A stretch of 64,000 bases of DNA from Catonia carolina (GCA_035578175.1 JAQMRL010000003.1:80053969-80117968); one strand, 5' to 3'; shown: positions 1 through 10,670, counted from the first letter of the stretch. Numbers and translations are program-made. Notes: a model not told the origin generated them from the letters alone.

Positions 1-219
1 CGCTTAGTTTAGCGGTAATTTGCGATTTTCTGTTTTTTTCTCACGAAAATGTGTGAAAAATTGATTTTTTTAAGATTTCGGCCTTAGTATGCATTTTACG
101 ACAGAAGTGTATATGATTTAATTTATAGAAAATTAAAAGATCTACAACTTTTATTTAAAGCATTTTTCTCTACAGAGCCTAGTTTAGAGAGAAAGAGTGA
201 TTTTCCGTATTTCTAAGCT
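1..219 (+). mobile_element. Family R repeat, copy R1, left part (window edge)
   Basis: The window opens inside a family R element, at the block CGCTTAGTTTAGCGGTAATT that follows the first hairpin in full copies. It runs through the second internal unit (TTCGGCCTTAGTATGCATTT and GATCTACAACTTTTATTTAA) and stops at AAGC, where a 1.58 kb insert begins. The element resumes at 1802. The 5' part lies outside the window. Confidence 0.9.
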
Positions 220-1801
220 GTAACCCCTTTTTGTTTCGAGCGATACAAAAGGATCGCTACAAAACAAAATTGGCATAGGGGAACAAAAGAAACTCCAACA
301 GGAGAGACTGCGGTGGTGTGACGGTAAAATAAACCAAAGAAAATATAAATTAGTAAAAGAATTTAATTAAATATTAAATTTATAGAGAAAATACTTAATG
401 GATACGGTTACATTTGATTTAGAGTTAACGCAGAAAAGTTACATAGGTAATTAAATGTTAATAAGCATAGATAGCCAGAATTTATAAAAAACAAAAGAGC
501 TCAATAGGATTTGCATGCCTTTTTACTGGATCCAGTTTAAAAAATTTAATAATAAGAAAGAAGATTAATAATTAATAATAATAATCATTATTATTTGAAA
601 TGAAACAATAAAATTGATATTCAATCATAATAGGCCATTTGAATGACAGATAATATTTTTAAAAAAATTTAATTTTATAAGAGAGCATAACTAGTATAGC
701 TTTAAGAGTTTATTACAATTAATTTCAAAAAAATTTTTATAAGAAGACAATTGAATAACGTTTAACCAAAGCAGGTTAGACAAAAGCAAAGTTCACAACT
801 TTCATAAAAAACAATTAGAGCTTTGTTTTTAACATATTATGTTTTACAAAATTAAAAAAGTTATCAGTATTACGCAGCATAATTTAACAAAATTAAATTT
901 AGAAAATCGTTACATAACAAATTACAAAATAATAAAGGATTTTATGTATATTTAAATATATAAAAATAATGGAAGCTTCAAAAGTAGATTTTTTTATTTT
1001 AAAAAAGTAGAAGCATTCCGTCCAGAAATAGAGTTATCGGGTGACAGGAAAATTTCAGACATGTTAACATCCGCCCAAACTTGATTAAATCCATCCCAAA
1101 CTGGGTCTTAAATCCATCCTAAACTTGGTTTACATCCATCCCAAACCGGGTCCCTGCAAGGAGCAGAAAAACCAGGACTTAGAAAAATGAGGGCAACCGC
1201 AAAATACAAAAATAAAAAGGTAGCTAAAGCCCACCGGCACAACAAGAGAAAATATAAAAAAATTTAACAGTGCGCTTTAAGGAAAGCTTAAAAATTCAAA
1301 AATAAAAATTTTAGTTACCCAAAGGGGTTTACAAAATTTACAAAATTTAAAATAAATCATTTTCGGCTTCAATGGGTTTTAACTACAAAATAAAAAGAGA
1401 AGAACTTACCGATACACGGGAAAGCAAAATGGTCAAGCAAAAACAAGGCGACATAACGCACCCCGGAAAAACTCAAAAATTAATTACGGCACAAGTAACC
1501 AGAAAACACGTCCGGCGACATGACCATTTGCTGCAAGAAGAAAGAGCCAAGCAAAAATCACTCAAAAGGAAAACTCGGGTCTGACGTCACGGGTCCCCTC
1601 CAACAAGCTAACCAAAAGGAGAACCGAGACGGCAGATAAAGCAGATGACAGCGACGGTAGTACAGAAGCCTAGAAGAGCAAATCAAGTAAGAGATAACAA
1701 ATTAACGTCGACAGAGCAGATAACGAAAATTAATACAATTAGAACAATGCAAGGAAGAAATAATTTAAAATAAATTGTAACATTGAAAATAAAATGTTAC
1801 A
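220..1801. mobile_element. Solo-LTR-like insertion in R1
   Basis: The insert starts TGTAAC and ends GTTACA, a 6 bp inverted repeat with the TG...CA termini of LTRs. It is flanked by a 4 bp duplication AAGC at 216-219 and 1802-1805. Removing the insert and one AAGC rebuilds the family R consensus (TAAGCCAAACTGAGG). The interior has no RT, gag or protease-like frame; its longest frame (1372-1584) is a K/R/Q-rich 70-residue run that matches nothing I know. No second copy of the termini lies inside, so a solo LTR of about 1.58 kb fits best. AATAAA-like motifs occur near the right end. A long LTR from a Gypsy- or BEL-type element is plausible. A non-LTR origin cannot be excluded. Confidence 0.65.
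1069..1155. repeat. Four tandem units of about 23 bp
   Basis: Four diverged units follow the pattern CCATCCCAAACTGGGTCTTA, AATCCATCCTAAACTTGGTT and so on, inside the LTR-like insert. They could be an LTR minisatellite of regulatory origin. I recognise no specific factor site. Confidence 0.7.
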
Positions 1802-1978
1802 AAGCCAAACTGAGGTTGATTTTCATTTTGCATCATTCACTCATGATTAAAATAAGGTTATGCTTTTGAGGTTAGTTTTTTGTTTATTTCTAATATTTTA
1901 TTAATAATGTTAGGTTTATTATTAATTATTTGCATTGGCAAGAGAAAGTTGTGTGAGTGTTTCACACCAGATTTTTTT
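1802..1978 (+). mobile_element. Family R repeat, copy R1, 3' end
   Basis: The R1 copy resumes after the LTR-like insert and runs to its 3' end: GGCAAGAGAAAGT, the hairpin GTGTGAGTGTTTCACAC and CAGATTTTTTT. Orientation and content continue directly from 1-219. Confidence 0.9.
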
Positions 1979-3000
1979 CCTTAGTGTAGCTAATAATTGT
2001 GTGATTCCGCCATTTTGTTCACTGATAATTTTTTATTTCTGTAAGTACAGTCAGAGCTGCAAACAAATCTATACAGGCAGAGAGCCTTAAATAGTAACCC
2101 CATGCTCTGTTCCTGTGGGATAGTTACCTGAATTAAAATATATATAAGACTGCACCGTCGTGTATTCTTTAAATTACTTGTCTTTGGAGAAATCTTGTCA
2201 AATTAATTTTTCTTTTAGAGCCTTTTGGGACCTTCTGTGAGAAACTCTGGGATTTCGGTTATTCTCTGGAGAATAGATTAAGATAGAATCTCTTTATTTC
2301 GATGAATTAACTTTTAGAACTATCTGCGAATATTTGGTAAAGGAATACGGCATTACTTATTTTAGAAAAAGATATTAGTGTTCTTTTTATTTTTTCTCTT
2401 AACTTTTAGAAAATAATTAGTACGTTTTGTTCCATTTATCTTCAGTCAAATCTGTAATTTATTGTTATTAATTTTTGGACCAATTTTTATGTTGTACTCC
2501 TTTAATTTCATATAATGAAAGACGTCAATTAAATAAAATGATTAGTTTTATTAATAACATTTTTTTATATTTTAATGTAGTTAGTATTTTTCATCATCAT
2601 GCTCTGGAACAGGTGCTTTACATCATGTTTGTCATAAAACTTATTTTGTTTTCCGACAGCGTTTTAACTGTTCTAACATGCCGTATAATCATTGAACCAT
2701 GACTGTATACAGTTAGTTTCTAATTCCGCCGATTGAATACTTGAATATTGTAAAGCTTGTCTCCCTAGCACATTTTTCAAATCTTAACTTGTTGATATCC
2801 ATTTGAAACCAATTAACCGATTTCTTTACGGATATAACTAAAACTGCCAGATTTTATGGATAATTTTCAAAACCTCTCCAGAATGATGGAAAGTGTTTTC
2901 ACGCGTTTCATTCCAATGAGAATTGTATTTTTGACTGTAAAATGAATAACGTGACGTAGCACACAAGATGATCGTCTGTAAGAAACTAAATTTTTATAGT
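1979..3000. other. Unassigned AT-rich DNA
   Basis: No gene, RNA or repeat shared with other parts of the window is recognisable. Short frames (for example 2475-2702) are AT-driven and have no coding character. Confidence 0.5.
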
Positions 3001-3178
3001 TGTAATACTTTGCTCGCCTCTCGTCATGCGGTCCTGGGTTCGAATCCCATTCAGGTACGGCATACTTTCATACGTAACTAAAAATCATATCATCCTCCAT
3101 TGTATAAAAGTTACACCAAAACGTCGTCGCTAATGACCGTTGTAGTTGATGCGACGTTAAATAAATAAATTAAAAAAA
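3001..3178 (+). mobile_element. SINE-A, 5'-truncated copy
   Basis: Lacks the A box but keeps the B box GGTTCGAATCC and the body up to GTTGATGCGACGTTAAATAA, ending in an A-rich tail. It matches the full copy at 15499-15700 over its whole length. No clear target duplication remains. Confidence 0.8.
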
Positions 3179-3904
3179 AAATACTTTTCACTGTTTTGAT
3201 TTGAGAAAAAATGAAATATTGAATTATGTTTTATAATTGATACAAAAGATCTTGTTCATTACTTTAAAAATGTTATATGTCTTTTATTGCTGTTGTAAGA
3301 GAAATACACCAACTATAATTTGAAAAAAATAATAAATAATATTTCTAGTTGTGCAAATTGTTGAAATAATAAATAAAAGAAAACGCGAATAATTTTTCGT
3401 TAATAATTTCAATTTCATTTTTCATTTTGTAAATACGTAGTTTCTTTTCCAACACACTTGTTCATCTTGAGTACTTAAAGAATTACTCCACTTACCGTTT
3501 AGTTCCCTCTTGAAATTTCCCTCTATTACAAATCTGAAACATTGGTTTACCCCATCTGCTTCTCGTTTCCCTTGACGCTGTTGACAATCTTAATTTTCGT
3601 CTTTTAACCTTTATGTAACATTACAATTCTGAAATAACCTGTCAGACTACATTATATTTGTACGTAGCACAACGGCGTAACAACGTAAAGGCTTTTTTAA
3701 TAATAAAATTGAAAAGACTTCAAACAATATATTATTGATATAACTTATTAATAATTTTAATAAAATTTTATATGACAACATTGAATTCAATTAAAATTGA
3801 CCATCTTCATCTGACTGTAATTTACAAGCAATAATCTTACAATAGTATTATAATTGTTAACGATCAATATTTTTTTATTTTGTTTATTTTCCCGATTTGT
3901 TAAA
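3179..3904. other. Unassigned AT-rich DNA
   Basis: No coding frame, RNA or shared repeat recognised. Confidence 0.5.
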
Positions 3905-3906
3905 TA

Positions 3907-4660
3907 TAGGGTGATTCAAAAAGGGCGCCGGTTTTGATATATCAAATTAAGAGATTTATTTTATTGAAAAACTGAAAATAAATACATCAACAAGTTCATC
4001 TTTCCTTCCGATTTTATGTATGAAAAATGATGTCATGCATGTGTCCTCCTCTACTGCGCTGGCACGCATCAACTCTGTCCATGAAATTGGATATTACTGC
4101 ACGACAAGTTTCGACTTCCATTTGCCCGATAACCCGTCGAATTTCCTCCTTCAAGTCATTGATGTTTCGGGGTTTATTGGCATACACCAATGACTTCAGA
4201 TGACCCCAAAGAGGAAAGTCACAAGGCGTCAAGTCACACGACCTTGGTAGCCATTGATGGTCGGAATTACGAGAAATGATGCGATCCTGGAACCGTTCAC
4301 GGAGCAACAACATTGTTTCTCGTGCAGCGTGACAGGTGGCACCATCCTGCTGAAACCACAACTCGTCAATGTCCATTTCATCCAAATGACGCAACAAAAA
4401 CTCCCTAATCATCGTACGGTATCGGTCTCCATTTACTGTCACGGCTTGTCCTTCTTGATTTTCAAAAAAGTAAGGGCCGATGACACCGCCCGACCAAAAG
4501 CCGCACCAAACTGTCACTCGCTGTGCATACAAGAGAAACTACAACTGAATCGTCAATCGGAATGTTCTCCAAAATAGAAATGAGGTCAAACAATGTTGCC
4601 AACCGATAAACAAAAATTTACCAGCTGTTTAAAAACCGGCGCTCTTTTTGAATCACCCTT
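3907..4660 (-). mobile_element. Tc1/mariner-superfamily deletion derivative, copy 1
   Basis: The ends are inverted repeats built on GGGTGATTCAAAAAG and GCGCCGGTTTT, flanked by TA at 3905-3906 and 4661-4662. Read on the minus strand, the 5' end is almost identical to the left end of the copy at 50654-51607 and then jumps from a 5' leader (TAGTTTCTCTTGT) straight into the middle of the transposase. The start codon, DNA-binding region and first catalytic Asp are therefore deleted. The two copies carry different internal deletions of one parent. Confidence 0.9.
4014..4532 (-). pseudogene. Transposase C-terminal half (DDE, IS630/Tc1/mariner type)
   Basis: An open frame of 172 residues. Visible motifs are VTVWCGFWSGGVIGPYFFEN (near residues 7-26), WFQQDGATCHAA (second catalytic Asp, about residues 59-70) and RSCDLTPCDFPLWGHLKSLV (third acidic position, about residues 97-116). 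The DNA-binding domain and the first acidic motif are missing, so the product cannot be a working transposase. The apparent start Met lies at the deletion junction. The frame is otherwise intact, which suggests a fairly young element. Confidence 0.9.
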
Positions 4661-4662
4661 TA

Positions 4663-5034
4663 GTTTACTGATATACCGTACCGTGGTAATAATACACCAT
4701 CGTTTTTGAAGTCCTCCGTGTAATTTTTATAAAAATTGTATACGTAGAACAAAATGGCGTCTGACAACTACCATTTTGTTTTGTAATGTAGATCATTTGA
4801 AACTATAAGACAGTTCTTTTGAAATGAATAGCCTATTAATCAAGGAACTTACAATTCAACGTTAAAATTGAACGTGTCAATGGTATTAATTAATTGTTGT
4901 AATAATCAACTAATATGTACCTATTTATACCAACCTATAATGTGTAAGAAATTATTGAATAATTCTTTCCAATGAGAACGTTATAGTTCATTGCTAATTT
5001 TCGGCTACTTATACCAGTGCAAAGTTTATGGTTT
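4663..5034. other. Unassigned AT-rich DNA with a short inverted repeat
   Basis: Around 4745-4795, AACAAAATGG and CCATTTTGTT form a hairpin of about 10 bp. No gene seen. Confidence 0.4.
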
Positions 5035-5047
5035 TATAATATTAGGT

Positions 5048-5221
5048 GCCGGCCGCATTGGCGCAGTTGGTAACGTGCTCGCCTCTCATCATGCGGTCTT
5101 GGATTCGAATCCCATTCAGGCACGGCATATTTTCATACGTTACAAAAAATCATTCCATCCTTCACCGTCTGCATTAGCAGTAGTTGCAGAACAGCCGGAC
5201 GTTAAACAAAAAAAATATATA
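5048..5221 (+). mobile_element. SINE-A with 13 bp target duplication
   Basis: A tRNA-derived SINE: the A-box-like TGGCGCAGTTGG and the B box GATTCGAATCCC are spaced as in a tRNA promoter for RNA polymerase III. The body ends GACGTTAAAC plus an A-rich tail. TATAATATTAGGT flanks it at 5035-5047 and 5222-5234. The middle differs from the 15499 copy and resembles 54475-54621, so at least two subfamilies exist. It lacks the standard tRNA fold, so it is not a tRNA gene. Confidence 0.9.
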
Positions 5222-5420
5222 TATAATATTAGGTAGTCATTTGTGGAATTACTGGATAGGCGACAAATGAATTCAGTCTCTGAGATTCCCTATGAGTGTA
5301 TAGGGTTTGCACTATACTGTGTCTCTAGTTTAGCTTTACGGAAATCCTAAACAAACGTGAAATAAAATCCATTTAACTCGTGTATGGGTTAGATTATTAA
5401 ATTAAAATAGTTTTCAGACC

Positions 5421-5590
5421 GCCTCCGTAGCTTAGTTACTAGCGCGGTAGCCTACAAAGCGAAAGGTCTCGGGTTCGATTCCCGGCTAGAGTCTGAAAAT
5501 TTTAACTCGCTAAAACTCACCGTTACAATACCAAAACCGACAGTTGTCGCTCATGACGAAGCTGTTGATGCGACTTTAAACTAAAAAAGA
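5421..5590 (+). mobile_element. SINE-B (tRNA-derived)
   Basis: A different tRNA-like head, with GTAGCTTAGTTACTAGCG as A-box region and GGGTTCGATTCCCGG as B box. The body ends GTTGATGCGACTTTAAACTA and A's. The 3' end resembles SINE-A's (GATGCGACnTTAAA), so the two families may share a LINE-recognised tail. Confidence 0.8.
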
Positions 5591-5778
5591 AAGTTGTTTC
5601 AATTAACTCGTACGAGATGCATTTGAATAAAAATAACGCTAACGTAAAACTTAGGTTTCATGCAGAAAATTTATTTGTTTCCACTTAAAATGGTTTCAAT
5701 GAAGAAAGGTTTTGAACAAACTCAGATCGATCAGTAACAAAAAAGTGATATAAAATAATCTGTGGTTAGATTATTTTT

Positions 5779-5943
5779 ACTTTCTCTTGCCTACATGAAT
5801 ATATAGGAAGGAAAGTATTGTTTTCATGACGATATTTCGAAATCGAGTTTTCACCGGATCTATACGTTTTCAGACCCCCTGAACCCAAAAAACATGTTTT
5901 TAGCGATTGGTCTGTGTGCGTGCGTGCGTGCGTGCGTGTGCGC

Positions 5944-5990
<47 letters not shown>

Positions 5991-6771
5991 CAGAATGTCT
6001 CAAGAATGGAACATCGTACGAACTTGAAACTTAAAACGTAAGTTACATATTACTACCGGACCCGACACGAACATTTTCATCAAAATCGGTCAACCGGAAG
6101 TAGTAGTTTATTCGTATAATTTTTCACTTTTTTGCGATTTTCTCAAAAACTGGTCCTACGATTTTTTTTAAAATCGCCTGGTTTACTCAATTTTTTATTC
6201 TCTACAAGATAGGGTAGGTGTCATGTTTGCTGAAATTCTGGGTGAGGCTGTTTTCACGTAAAAACAAAGTTATTTTAAGATTACGGCTTTAATATGCAAT
6301 TTAGCGAAAACATTTATATAATAAAAGTTGTAGAGAATTTAAAAACATACAACTTTTATTTCAAACATTTTTTCGTATAACGCTTAAGTTTAGCAGTAAT
6401 TAGCGATTTTCTGTTTTTTTTCTCACGAAAACGTGAGAAAAATTGATTTTTTTTTAAGATTTCGGCCTTAGTATGCATTTTATAATAAAAGTGTATATAA
6501 TCGAATTTATAGAAAATTAAAAGATCTGCAACTTTTATTTAGAACATTTTTCTCTACAGAGCCTAGTTTAGCGTGAAAGAGTGATTTTCCGTATTTTTAA
6601 GCCAAACTGAGTTCGATTTTCATTTTGCGTCTTTCACTCATGATTAAAATAAGGTTATGTTTATTGAGGTTAATTTTTTGTTTATTTCTAATGTTTTATT
6701 ACTAATTTTAGGTTTATTGTTAATTATTTTCACTGGCAAGAGAAAGTTGTGTGTTTCACACCAGATTTTTT
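5779..6771 (+). mobile_element. Family R repeat, copy R2 (reference full copy)
   Basis: In order: ACTTTCTCTTGCC; the 7 bp hairpin arm pair CCTACAT/ATATAGG (CCTATAT/ATATAGG in other copies); TTTTCGAAATCGAG; the invariant lead-in TTTTTAGCGATTGGTCTGTG; a GT-rich microsatellite; a block with TCAAAATCGGTCAACCGGAA; unit 1 from 6277 (AAGATTACGGCTTTAATATG); unit 2 from 6456 (AAGATTTCGGCCTTAGTATG); then GGCAAGAGAAAGT, the hairpin GTGTGTTTCACAC and CAGATTTTTT. No coding frame exists. The asymmetric subterminal inverted repeats, the internal microsatellite and the 3' stem-loop match the layout known for Helentron-associated elements such as Drosophila DINE-1. The class call is an inference, because no RepHel gene is present. 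Confidence 0.85.
5918..5988. repeat. GT-rich microsatellite in R2
   Basis: (TGCG)n grades into (TG)n, about 70 bp. It is the longest of the R-borne arrays and sits at the position shared by all full copies. Confidence 0.95.
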
Positions 6772-6819
6772 ATTTTGTTTTAATTTCAAATAGTAATTTA
6801 AGGTAAATTTCAAGTTATA

Positions 6820-7830
6820 CAGGGTGATTCATGAAGTTCTCCCCCCACTTCTACAGCACATTGTACTAGTAAAAATAATGAAAAAAGTTTATATAAACAT
6901 GGGTCCGGAAATGCTTCGTTTCCGAGTTACGGCTAGCGAAAGTTTCGCCTGGATTTCAGTTCACCAGGTGAAATGAGGTCTTCCTGGAATTCTGGTAAGG
7001 TAGATTAAGGGGCGAATTCAATCATTTCTTTTGGTTTTTGATCTGATAAATTGAATAAAACAGGTCCCAGAACTGTAAGTTAAATAGTTTTTGAGAAAAC
7101 CAGTGTCAAATGCAAAAAATGGAGTGAAAATCACATTTTTTCATCTTTGGGCAAGAATAACTTTGTTATTTCACCAAGAAACAGTTAAAATTTTTCAATA
7201 AAAAATGTAGAAAATTTTATTCTGAACAAACCGGTGTAAATAAAGTACACAGAAAGCGAATAGTTTTTGAGAAAACCAGTGTCAAATGCAAAAAAATGGA
7301 GTGAAAAAAACACATTTTTTCATTTTAGTTTTTCCGGTTAATTTTACTTTGTACTCTTATGAATAAAAACTCATTTAATCAAACATCTATTCGCTTTCTG
7401 TGTACTTAATTTACACCGGTTTGTTCAGAATAAAATTTTCTACATGTTTTATTGAAAAATTTTAACTGTTTCTTGGTGAAATAACACAGTTATCCTTGCC
7501 CAAAGATGAAAAAATAAGTTTTTCACTCCATTTTTTGCATTTGACACTGGTTTTCTTAAAAACTATTTAACTTACAGATCTGGGACCTGTTTTATTCAAT
7601 TTATCAGATCAAAAACCATAAGAAATGATTGAATTTGCCCCTTAATCTACCTTACCACAATTCCAGGAAGACCTCATTTCACCTGGTGAACTGAAATCCA
7701 GGCGAAACTTTCGCTAGCTGTAACTCGCTAACGAAGCGTTTTCGGACCTATGTTTATATAACATTTTTTCATTATTTTTACTAGTACAATGTGCTGTAGA
7801 AGTGGGGGGAGAACTTCATGAATCACCCTG
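6820..7830. mobile_element. Near-perfect 1 kb palindromic (foldback-type) element
   Basis: Two inverted arms of about 443 bp, 6820-7262 and 7387-7830, enclose a 124 bp spacer. The ends are CAGGGTGATTCATGAAGTTC and its complement, flanked by TA at 6818-6819 and 7831-7832. The arms differ at scattered bases and by small indels. The spacer repeats, in direct orientation, the left-arm segment beginning ATAGTTTTTGAGAAAACCAG. There is no coding frame. TA duplications and GGGTGATTC-type ends suggest mobilisation by a Tc1/mariner-superfamily transposase. The core differs from the element at 3907. Confidence 0.9.
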
Positions 7831-7832
7831 TA

Positions 7833-8096
7833 TAAGAATAATTTAATTCTTTCAATCTAATTGCTTTCATTTAAGTACTACTGTAGACTGCTATTATACT
7901 GCATTTCTAGTTTCACTTTACATAGCGACCTGAAAATTTATTTCTTGGACACTGCCAATAGTTTTTGCAAAAATTCCATAAAAACAATTACATCAACAAA
8001 ATACGTTTCTCTTCTTCTTTAAGTACGAACCATTCGGAGAAAATTGATGAAAAGTCATAAGTCGGGATGCCGCTCGTCTGATTAACATACTAGATA
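7833..8096. other. Unassigned DNA
   Basis: AT-rich, no gene or shared repeat recognised. Confidence 0.4.
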
Positions 8097-8330
8097 GACG
8101 GCAAAAGAATTCAGTCTCTGAGATTCTTAAGCCAAAAACAATATGTCTGTCTAGGTGGACGACGCCCTTCTTCTTTCCCGCATACCACCAAATGCAACAA
8201 CTGATTCTTGGGCTGTCTTATGATGTGGTCAAAGTATTGTAACTCGCGGATTTGTGCTGAATCGAAACACTCATTTCGTTTTTCCGTCATTTTTAGCACA
8301 CGTACTTTCCAGGAACAACATGGCAAAAAT
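8097..8330 (-). pseudogene. LINE ORF2 C-terminal fragment
   Basis: The minus-strand frame contains IRELQYFDHIIRQPKNQLLH, then KEEGRRPPRQ and WLKNLRD. This resembles the conserved tail of insect LINE polyproteins (pattern: R-x-L-x-Y-F-G-H-I, G-K-x-E-G-R-R, W-L-x-N-L-R-D). No RT core remains. The clade (RTE- or CR1-like) is uncertain. A short related stretch, AATTCAGTCTCTGAGATTC, also occurs at about 5270. Confidence 0.6.
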
Positions 8331-9414
8331 TACAATTCAAGATAATATAGTGTGTGTAATTCTTGCGGAAAGATTAATAAATTAAAAATTAAAAAGGGGT
8401 TAGTTGATACCACGTAATGTGATCTTTTAGTAAGGTTGTTCTTCGAAGTTTATATCCTCGAAGGCCTATTTTCGATTGACAACTTTCATATTTAATCATA
8501 TTTTAATCCATCACTTTCATAAGAAAGTGTTTCCTAAATATTAATTTTGTTTTTTTTGTTTGTGTATCATTGACTGTGGTTTTAATGTATCAAAATCTTA
8601 TTATCTGTTTTTTATTCATTGTTAAATAATTTGGTTGCACTCCTTGCAGTACAGTTTCAAAAACAGAATTACAGTTAAACACATTATCGTGTGTTTATTA
8701 GCCTTAAAATAAATTGTGATGTATTACGGCAATACTAAGTACTAATAAGCATAACACCTGAGACTCTACTGGACCGGTATTTGTTGAAGTCCTTAAATAT
8801 ATTCCCAACGAAATTGTATCCTAAAAAAAAATTGTTCAGTTTTTCAGTTTCAACTGATGTTGAAACTGAACGCTGAACTCTTATCTGATGCTATTTTGCT
8901 GTTTACTTCGTTCTTAATATTGATAATCGATATAGATTAATGTTTAATCATATTGAAGTTTGTGAAGTACTGTTAATTTATTTTGTAAATTCAGTATTAG
9001 TTGCTTCACTAAGTAAGAGACAAAGTTAAATATTAATGAATTTTACTCTTTACAAGGGCGTAATTTGCATTCTAATTGAGATGTCCAAAGCATGATCGTG
9101 TGGTACTAGCTTTAGTGCTGCCGGTCACATCCTGTTTGTTCCGTTTACATCTAATACATTATTCAAGGAAATGTTCTGTTGGGAAATGTTTATACCGGAC
9201 TATAAAAGTTGTTTAAATAACAACTTTAATCAGTTTTTTTGCCTGCATATAACATTAAAGCGTTACATATTCGTTGCAGAGAAAATATATTTTAAAAAAA
9301 ATTGGTAGAACTAAAAATTGACCGGAAATTTAGTTTCCAGGAAAAAAATTTTAATTTTTATAGAATATTTAAATATAAATAATAATAAAATGTGAATTAA
9401 AAAGTTAATTTTTA
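8331..9414. other. Unassigned AT-rich DNA
   Basis: No gene, RNA or shared repeat recognised. Confidence 0.5.
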
Positions 9415-9590
9415 TCTTCTTCTTCTTACTATCAAGGATTAGGCATAAGCCTGTTCCGAACTCACAAACCATCCTGTATGTCTACACAAACACGAGACAC
9501 TCCAGTCCGTACATCTCGACTACTGCATCTTCTTCGAGGCCTTCCCACCTCCCTTCTTCCAACTGGAACATTTTCCGTCACTTTCAAGGG
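9415..9590 (-). mobile_element. LINE 3'-end fragment with (AAG)n tail
   Basis: On the minus strand the end reads GGAACAGGCTTATGCCTAAT and then AAGAAGAAGAAG. The same 3' signature (GGAACAnGC...CTAATCC plus a trinucleotide tail) closes the better preserved LINE at 26028-26771 and the fragment near 33325. The coding part is too worn to read. Confidence 0.6.
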
Positions 9591-10344
9591 TTTTGTGTTA
9601 TTTTTATTAAACTGCAAATATCATTCAAACGATCTCGTTTGACACATGACCATTCAAAATTTTCCTAATTTTATATATCTTCGTCGTCTTAGGTGTAGAG
9701 ATCTCCTTGGATAATACTCTAATGGTATTTCATCTTTATCATCGTCACCATCAAGCCTCTCCCCCCCCCCTCAACTTCTTCACCGTTGGTTACCGAATTT
9801 ACCTAAAAACACGACTAATGTTATTAATAATAATAAATAATAAAATTAATTATTATTTACCTTGATGCTATTTCAAAACAACAATTTTTTCATGGTCCAT
9901 TTGAGTTGTAATGTATTAGGATTATTATTCCATCCTCCCCTTGATCTTATAACTGAGAAGAATAATTAATTCTAGATGATCTTGTGAAAATCTGTAGATT
10001 AGAACAAAATTTATTTGTTCTATTTAAATTATTATTATTTTTTTAACAGTTAAAATTATTTACAGTTTAACAAAAACTTTCAGTAAATGATTAAACAATT
10101 TTCGAATATAACTTGAAGAAGACAGCACTCTGCAGCGTTGCTTCCGTGTGATCGTTTGGATATAAGTGATGAAGGGTTTCTTCTTGGGTCCAGGTGACGT
10201 ACACCTTTTTTTATACGAATGAAGTAAATGAAGGTGTGAAAATTATAAAATGAAGACGTGATACTGATGATCTGTGTAACTGATGTTTGAATATCTATTT
10301 GATGATTAATTTTAGATTAATGAGTGTTCTCAAGATTTAGTTTA
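9591..10344. other. Unassigned AT-rich DNA with a C-run
   Basis: Holds a short poly-C tract near 9760. The 10080-10344 part may be the 3' UTR of the Jockey remnant that follows, but I cannot show it. Confidence 0.4.
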
Positions 10345-10670
10345 TTAATAAATAAGAGTTGACCATCCGTAATATAATATTGTGCTTTTAATCTCGAAAG
10401 GATGGTTAAACATTTTTGATCTGGTGAAACGGAATGGAAGATCTAATATTCTCGTTTTCTTGAGTCTTTGATTTTCAATATTGTCGTCGAGAAGATTTAT
10501 AGCCAAATGATTAGAATGAGTATCTAACTTGGTTAAATACGTTTTACTCCAAATGCTAATTTCTTCTCTCGCCGTAGGTATGCCCAGGTCATGGTGGAGT
10601 ACTTCATTAGGCACATACCAAGCATGGTATGGTATCGAAATGAAGAAAATACATGTAATCGGCTAAGCTT
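10345..10670 (-). pseudogene. Jockey-type LINE, extreme C-terminus of RT ORF
   Basis: The frame reads HAWYVPNEVLHHDLGIP, then NHLAINLLDD and LDLPFRF. This parallels the C-terminus of the better copy at 13996-14595 (APWYVTNEILHNDLNLP, NPLAISLLDN, LDLPLRF). It is therefore the 3' end of a related but diverged element. Upstream coding sequence (above 10670 on the plus axis) is degraded. Confidence 0.8.

Noticed and set aside
4254..4577. Plus-strand 107-codon frame opposite the transposase
   Set aside because: It is the antisense of the transposase coding region.
5048..5120. tRNA gene at the SINE-A head
   Set aside because: Box sequences are present, but no acceptor stem pairs, and the head is joined to a SINE body with target duplications.
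5779..6771. Family R as an ordinary TIR transposon ending at ACTTTCTCTTGCC/GGCAAGAGAAAGT
   Set aside because: The 3' hairpin and CAGATTTTT lie outside the inverted motif in nearly every complete 3' end, so the motif is subterminal, not terminal.
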